From Bacteroides sp. (GTDB lineage Bacteria > Bacteroidota > Bacteroidia > Bacteroidales > Muribaculaceae), in NCBI GenBank assembly GCA_014801875.1, contig JAAVDJ010000037.1:1-64000 (forward strand): a stretch of DNA of 64,000 bases. The letters run 5' to 3'. This document shows, one piece after another, positions 60,867 to 64,000 of the stretch; the first letter of the stretch is position 1; each line of letters begins with the position of its first letter. The position numbers and the translations under genes were made by a program. Below the pieces are notes generated by a model that ran no database searches, was not told where the DNA came from, and saw only the letters and a program-made list of their open reading frames with translations.

Positions 60867-61894
60867 TATTTAGAATTCTTTTTATAATATTTGATGAGTT
60901 TGGGGAGGACATCCTCGATTTTTCCTGTAATAACGTAGTCGGCGATGCTGTTGATCGGTGCATCGGGGTCGGAATTGACAGAGATGATGATGGAGGAATC
61001 CTGCATCCCGGCGATGTGCTGGATCTGTCCTGAGATACCGCAGGCAATATAAAGTTTCGGGCGCACGGTCACTCCGGTCTGGCCTATCTGACGGTCGTGG
61101 TCACACCATCCCGCATCTACGGCGGCACGGCTTGCCCCTACCTCTGCGCCAAGTGTGTCCGCAAGTTGCTGGAGAAGGTCAAAATTCTCCTTGCTCCCTA
61201 CGCCATATCCACCGGCTACCACAATAGGGCTTCCCTTGAGATTGACTTTGGATTTCTCAACATGGCGGTCGATGATTTCCACTACGAAATCCTCCGGACG
61301 GGTATATTTGTTAACCTCTTTGCTGATGACCTCTCCGCTGTAGTTGGAATCCTTTACCTCTTTCTTCATCACTCCCTCGCGCACGGTTGCCATCTGCGGA
61401 CGGCAGTCCGGGTTGACGATGGTAGCTACGATGTTGCCGCCGAAGGCCGGACGAATCTGATAGAGAAGGTCCTTATATTCCTTTCCGGTCTTGACATCCT
61501 TATAGTCTCCGATTTCAAGTGAGGTGCAGTCTGCTGTCAGGCCGCTGTGGAGCGCGGAAGATACACGTGGTCCGAGGTCGCGACCAATCGAAGTTGCGCC
61601 CATGAAGGCTATGCGGGGCTCTATCTCCTTGAAGAGATTGATGAGGATGGAGGAGTGGGGGAGGGAGGTATAGGGGTAGAGGCGTGAATCCTCAAACTTA
61701 TAGATTGTGTCTACGCCGTAGGGGAGAATCTGTTTCTCTATATCCTTCAGATTGTCGCCCGCTACTACGGCCTCAAGCTTGATGCCGAGCTTGTCGGCCA
61801 GCTGGCGCCCTTTGGTGAGGAGTTCCAGACTAACGTCAGCCACTTTCCCGTCTTCGTATTCGCAATAGACGATGAGATTATTTTTGTCTGCCAT
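60866..61894 (-). CDS. etfA: Electron transfer flavoprotein alpha subunit
   Basis: FAD-binding C-terminus (VRPKLYIACGISGQIQHIAGMQDSSIIISVNSDPDAPI). Confidence 0.95.
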   Translation of the reverse strand: MADKNNLIVYCEYEDGKVADVSLELLTKGRQLADKLGIKLEAVVAGDNLKDIEKQILPYGVDTIYKFEDSRLYPYTSLPHSSILINLFKEIEPRIAFMGATSIGRDLGPRVSSALHSGLTADCTSLEIGDYKDVKTGKEYKDLLYQIRPAFGGNIVATIVNPDCRPQMATVREGVMKKEVKDSNYSGEVISKEVNKYTRPEDFVVEIIDRHVEKSKVNLKGSPIVVAGGYGVGSKENFDLLQQLADTLGAEVGASRAAVDAGWCDHDRQIGQTGVTVRPKLYIACGISGQIQHIAGMQDSSIIISVNSDPDAPINSIADYVITGKIEDVLPKLIKYYKKNSK

Positions 61895-61944
61895 TTTGAA
61901 TCAGATGTTTGCGTTAATTTGTTAAGAGCATGTTTACTCTATGA

Positions 61945-62814
61945 TCAACCGATGGTGTGGTTGGCGATGAGATCTTTGATAAGTCCTTCAAGCTCCTCAT
62001 CATTGTTTTCTATGCGGCGTGCCTCTTTCGCTGTGAAGACCACATTCTCTATGCTCTTCACTTTTGTCGGTGAGCCTGCAAGACCGCATTGAGCCAAATC
62101 TGCATCCACAGTAGCGGCTGACCATTCTCCGATGCTTAGATACGGACGCTTCTCGATAAACTCTTTCTTTGCTTCGTCGGATGCTACTTCTGAAGGCACG
62201 GCAGCATATTTATATTTCTGGAGTGCCTTAGCGTTACGGGGACGGCAGTCTGCTGCTGAGCTGTTTACCGTCACGACGAGGGGCAATTTGGCCTTTACTG
62301 TCTCTACCCCGCTTTCAATGCGACGCTTCACTGTGATCTCTCCGTTTTCTACATTCAGAATATCTTCTGCATATGTTATCTGAGGTATTCCGAGTTTCTC
62401 TGCGATCTGAGGCCCTACCTGCGCGGTGTCGCCGTCGATGGCCTGGCGGCCTCCGATGATAAGGTCATAGTCGCCGATTTTGCGCACGGCTGCGCTCAAG
62501 GCATATGAGGTCGCGAGGGTGTCTGAGCCGGCGAAGGCGCGGTCCGAGAGCACGATACCACCGTCAGCACCGCGGAACATTCCTTCTCTGACTATCTCTG
62601 CAGCACGGGCCGGACCCATGGTGAGGATGGTTACCTTGCTGCCGGGATGGAGCTCTTTGAGTTTCAACGCCTGCTCGAGCGCGTTGAGGTCTTCGGGATT
62701 AAAGATGGCCGGTAGAGCCGCACGGTTGATCGTGCCGTCCGCTTTCATGGCGTCTTTCCCTACGTTACGGGTATCAGGTACTTGCTTTGCGAGTACAATG
62801 ATATTTAGGCTCAT
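61945..62814 (-). CDS. etfB: Electron transfer flavoprotein beta subunit
   Basis: LAKQVPDTRNVG..., IIGGRQAIDGDTAQVGPQIAEKLG. Confidence 0.95.
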   Translation of the reverse strand: MSLNIIVLAKQVPDTRNVGKDAMKADGTINRAALPAIFNPEDLNALEQALKLKELHPGSKVTILTMGPARAAEIVREGMFRGADGGIVLSDRAFAGSDTLATSYALSAAVRKIGDYDLIIGGRQAIDGDTAQVGPQIAEKLGIPQITYAEDILNVENGEITVKRRIESGVETVKAKLPLVVTVNSSAADCRPRNAKALQKYKYAAVPSEVASDEAKKEFIEKRPYLSIGEWSAATVDADLAQCGLAGSPTKVKSIENVVFTAKEARRIENNDEELEGLIKDLIANHTIG

Positions 62815-62924
62815 AAAATCTGGAATTTTATATAAGTTCAGTTATTTTCTTATGCTTTACGGGGCAAAGTTAGTAAAAAAAGTTTAAAAATCATTACTTT
62901 TTAACCTTTCTCCTTTTGTTAAAG

Positions 62925-62955
62925 TTTGTAATTCCGGCTAAAATAAGTAATTTTG
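62925..62955 (+). promoter_or_regulatory. Promoter of the 63050 gene
   Basis: TTTG-N19-TAATTTTG, exact consensus. Confidence 0.75.
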
Positions 62956-63049
62956 TCTCCTATTCTCGGAGATTGTGGTCTAAAAAATCCATTCTCTATT
63001 TTTTCTATTCCTATTTTCTCTCTCTCTTGAATTTCAAATCACACCCAAA

Positions 63050-64000
63050 GTGAACAGACTCTACACTTTTATACTCGCGGCCGGTTTGTCTTTATCAGCT
63101 TACGCCGACCTCATGGACCAAGCGCGTGACGAGGTGACCCGTGGCGATTGGTGGCGTGCCGAGGAATCCCTGATGAAGGCGGCTGCTGAAAATCCCAAGG
63201 TTGCTTCTTCGGCTCAATATAACTATCTCCTCGGCGCTTGCAAGTTTGAGACCGGTGATTATCCCGAGGCGCAAAAGTTGCTCGCTGCTGCAAAGGCTAA
63301 AGGATATTCCCCGGCTAACCTCTATCTCGGTCGCCTTGCTTTCCTTGATTATGACTTCGATAAGGCTACTTCCCTTTACGGTGAGTTCAAACGTCATCGT
63401 GAAAAGTCGGGGCAGGTGGTGGGCGAGACCGTCGAAAGACTCGAAAATCAATTGTCAATTGCCGAGAATTCCCTGGAGCGCGTCGAGAATATTGTCGTCA
63501 TTGATTCTATTGCCGTCCCTGCTGAAGAGTTTTTCAAATACTATAAACTCTCTCCCTCGGCCGGTAAGTTTGTACCCGCTTCAGATATCCCTCTCGAGAA
63601 ACATCGAAATGGAGTCGAGATGGCGTTTGTAAATGAAGGGAATGATTTCATGATGTGGGGGGAGCCTGATGAAGTCGGTAATGTCCGCATTGTCGAGTCT
63701 ACGAGGCTTACTGACGGCTCTTGGCAGGAGCCGGTCCCCGTTCCTTCTTTCCTCCATACCGGCGGATATGCCGATTATCCTTTCATGATGGCTGATGGTG
63801 TCACTCTTTATTATGCCTCCAACGGTTCCGGTTCTATGGGTGGATATGATATTTTTGTGGTCAGCCGCGATGCTCAGTCCGGGGAATACCTCCAGCCGCA
63901 GAATATCGGAATGCCTTTCAATTCCCCTCATGATGATTTCCTCCTTGCAATTGATGAGGAGGAGGGGATCGGTTGGTGGGCAACTGACCGCAACCTGCTC
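63050..64000 (+). CDS. TPR + PD40 (WD40-like) repeat secreted protein, partial
   Basis: GTG start, hand-translated MNRLYTFILAAGLSLSAYADLMDQARDEVTRGDWWRAEESLMKAAAENP...; TPR-like region then DGVTLYYASNGSGSMGGYDIFVVSR. Open at window end, absent from the ORF track. Confidence 0.85.
   Translation, partial: MNRLYTFILAAGLSLSAYADLMDQARDEVTRGDWWRAEESLMKAAAENPKVASSAQYNYLLGACKFETGDYPEAQKLLAAAKAKGYSPANLYLGRLAFLDYDFDKATSLYGEFKRHREKSGQVVGETVERLENQLSIAENSLERVENIVVIDSIAVPAEEFFKYYKLSPSAGKFVPASDIPLEKHRNGVEMAFVNEGNDFMMWGEPDEVGNVRIVESTRLTDGSWQEPVPVPSFLHTGGYADYPFMMADGVTLYYASNGSGSMGGYDIFVVSRDAQSGEYLQPQNIGMPFNSPHDDFLLAIDEEEGIGWWATDRNLL

Noticed and set aside
1-64000. CRISPR arrays, tRNA/rRNA genes, IS transposases
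   Set aside because: Scanned by eye for spaced repeats, tRNA T-loop motifs and transposase-like ORFs; none supported.

Overview
64-kb window of a Bacteroidales chromosome. The Muribaculaceae-like assignment is inferred from family content and from promoters matching the Bacteroidetes TTTG-N19-TAnnTTTG pattern; it was not tested by phylogeny. Most of the window is ordinary core genome: dnaK, spt (serine palmitoyltransferase), a Na+-translocating methylmalonyl-CoA decarboxylase operon with epimerase, lpxD-lpxC/fabZ-lpxA, rmuC, rpmB-rpmG-DUF4295, cinA-like, tsaD, tamB, prs, rimO, ftsY, lepA, bcp and etfB-etfA-acyl-CoA dehydrogenase. Accessory content includes a zeta-like toxin with a small overlapping upstream gene, hipBA, a polysaccharide mini-locus (alginate lyase/GH88 fusion, GH2-malectin, AspT-like transporter), a lipoprotein serpin, a PadR-PspC-outer-membrane-receptor operon with a clear operator palindrome, and an orphan DUF5131 three-Cys protein. 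No rRNA, tRNA, CRISPR, IS transposase or prophage was recognised. The most interesting unexplained structure is non-coding: (i) heptad-periodic tandem repeats at gene edges (51377-51462, 57307-57357, 57841-57870), two of which run through stop codons and one of which contains a 50-bp perfect palindrome; (ii) a 206-bp element bounded by 20-bp inverted repeats next to a promoter whose sequence is partly duplicated 1 kb away; (iii) hipBA bracketed by two direct copies of an 18-bp terminator segment; (iv) a 36-bp dispersed hairpin repeat present twice. I did not find a clear new multi-gene system.
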